From the NCBI RefSeq assembly GCF_017168145.1, contig NZ_JADQTL010000009.1:186001-250000 (forward strand): DNA of 64,000 bases, read 5' to 3'. Origin of the DNA: Anaerovorax sp. IOR16 (GTDB lineage Bacteria > Bacillota > Clostridia > Peptostreptococcales > Anaerovoracaceae). Below, in pieces: positions 62,531-64,000 of this stretch. The notes beneath the pieces were generated by a model. It saw only the letters and a program-made list of their open reading frames with translations, did not search any database and had not been told where the DNA came from. The stretch's first letter is position 1, and every line of letters starts with the position of its first letter. Made by a program: the position numbers and the translations under genes.

Positions 62531-64000
62531 ATGGATTTTCTCAAACAGAATAGCGAACAACATGAGATTGCATTGTCTGAGATCCAACATAGAGTAAAAG
62601 TGAACGAAGCGGAAATGATTCAAACTTTGCAAGAACTGGTTGCAATAAAAAGTGTGGAAGAACCTGCAACGGAAGCGTTTCCTTTTGGGGCAGGTGTACA
62701 TAATGCATTGCATTATATGCTGGATAAGGCAAATGCCGATGGATTTCAGAGTTTAAACGTGGATGAATATGGTGGTCACATAGAATTCGGCGGTACTTTG
62801 TATAGTGAGCAAGGTGAAGTCATTGGATTTGAAAAAGAAACCATGGGGATTTTAGGACATTTGGATGTTGTACCCGAAAGCGATGGATGGGAATATGAAC
62901 CTTACGCCGGAGAAATTGTAGATGGGAAAATGTTTGGAAGAGGAACCAGTGACGATAAAGGGCCGTTGATTGCAGCCTATTTTGCAATGCGTGCAATTAG
63001 GGATGCCGGCTATGAACCGCAGAAAAAAGTGCGTTTGATTTTGGGTTTGGATGAAGAAACCAATTGGAAGGGTATGGAGTATTATTTAAAAAAAGTTCCT
63101 GCCGTTGATTTTGGATTTGCTCCGGACTCCAAATTTCCTGTGATACACGGTGAGATGGGTCTTTTAGTTTTTGAACTGGCAAAAAAATAAACAAGTCAAT
63201 TTCAAAAGGTTTAACTTTTCGTAGTATGAGTGGTGGACTGGCAGCAAACGTTGTTGCAGATCATGCAAAAATGTTGGTTCGAGGCGATTCCTATGATACC
63301 ATCAAGGAAAAATTACATACATTTAAAGAAGAAACGGGATATGATTTAAACGCTCGGCAACGAGGGAAAAGTTTGGAGATAGAAGCAACAGGAAAAACAG
63401 CACATGGAGCAACTCCTTGGAAGGGATTAAATGCAATTTCAGTTTTGATGGCATTTGCAAAACAGATTGGTTTTGCAAATGAAGATGTGAGTGATTTTAT
63501 TGACTTTTATAATAAACATATTGGGTTTGAAACAGATGGCAACTCTTTGGGATGCGGCTTATCGGATGATATTTCCGGTAATTTAATATTAAACGTTGGA
63601 GTTGTGAAAGTCGATGAAGGAGCAGCGCGTCTTTTAATCAATGTTCGCTATCCGTTGACTGTGACGGAAGAACAAGTTTATGACGGAATGAAGGAAATCG
63701 TTGAATCCTATAACTTAGGCATTATAAAGCTGGAACATAAAGGGCCGTTATACCGACCTGCTGAAGATTCTATGATTTCTACTTTAATGGAAGTGTATCA
63801 AAAGTATACAGGTGATACTAGAAGTAAACCAGTTGTTATTGGAGGTGCGACTTATGCACGCTCGATGCCGAATACGGTTGCATATGGATCTATGTTTCCA
63901 AATGAAGAGGATCGCATGCATCAAAAAAATGAATACATCTCACTAGAATCCTTAAAAAAGGCAACATCGATTTATGCAGAAGCAATCTTTCGATTGACGA
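62531..64000 (+). pseudogene. pepV: Dipeptidase PepV (M20), frameshifted at A7, runs off window
   Basis: The first frame (62531-63190) carries the PepV N-terminus: LGHLDVVP metal site, GRGTSDDKGPLIA and GLDEETNWKGM, ending VFELAKK at a stop. In the -1 frame from the seven-A run (63181-63187) the reading goes on as INKSISKGLTFRSMSGG..., with TGKTAHGATPWKG and the RSMPNTVAYGSMFP site, to 64000 without a stop. One missing A explains the break. The 3' end lies outside. Confidence 0.85.

Overview
The window is low-GC DNA from an anaerobic, fermentative Gram-positive bacterium of the class Clostridia. The evidence is the AT-rich codon use, purine-rich GGAGG-type ribosome binding sites, lipobox signal peptides, a complete Rnf complex in the order C-D-G-E-A-B, oxygen-sensitive pyruvate formate-lyase, reverse rubrerythrin with bacteriohemerythrin, and a Tad pilus locus without outer-membrane components. 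The gene content suggests an amino-acid or peptide user (Liv transporter, APC permease, M20 peptidases, PepV, an ornithine/alanine-type racemase), but I cannot name a genus from the sequence. I saw no rRNA, tRNA or CRISPR array.

Layout. 1-9604 (+): a Tad/Flp pilus locus headed by a cyclic-di-GMP-I riboswitch and a leader terminator; prepilin peptidase, two 54-aa Flp pilins, TadE, CpaB, TadZ/CpaE, TadA/CpaF, TadB, TadC, a DUF192 protein, a DivIVA-like coiled-coil protein and TadG. 9693-14127: accessory genes, namely a MerR regulator divergent from a MATE exporter and Qnr-like pentapeptide protein, a DUF3793 gene behind paired dyads, and a 47-aa gene. 14347-17344: a secreted metallo-beta-lactamase-fold protein and a vanW-vanG-like pair. 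17373-20555: a ZTP riboswitch with terminator in front of pflB-pflA. 20586-20851: a gene-free stretch rich in hairpins. 20951-24315: M20 amidohydrolase, and a cation/proton antiporter under a fluoride riboswitch. 23623-28226 (-): potABCD-alkD operon. 28506-31966: anion permease, XRE regulator and unknowns. 31448-39486: Gx transporter, NusG_II protein, ApbE, Mrp and rnfCDGEAB. 39907-48810: APC permease, two acyl-CoA synthetases (the second frameshifted), homoserine dehydrogenase-like protein, racemase, lipoate ligase and an acetyltransferase. 48846-50433: an IS1182-type element inside a terminator hairpin. 50531-54612 (-): serine hydrolase, two DUF6385-like proteins, hemerythrin and reverse rubrerythrin. 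54993-61014: a Liv operon with two binding proteins. 61030-64000: NifU-like protein, CapA-like protein and a frameshifted pepV running off the window.

How it works together. The strongest theme is RNA-level control. Three classical riboswitches can be read directly: c-di-GMP-I on the pilus, ZTP on pyruvate formate-lyase, and fluoride on the antiporter. Each is followed by an intrinsic terminator; those of the ZTP and fluoride switches overlap or directly abut the aptamer, the pilus one lies about 65 bases downstream. Two further structured leaders (upstream of the M20 gene and of potA) match no class I recognise. A second theme is redox energy conservation: Rnf needs covalently bound FMN on RnfG and RnfD, and an ApbE flavin transferase with a NusG_II/Gx membrane pair lies a short distance upstream. 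Three genes (acyl-CoA synthetase 2, the IS transposase, pepV) carry single-base frameshifts; two of these are in A-runs, so sequencing error must be excluded before calling them dead.
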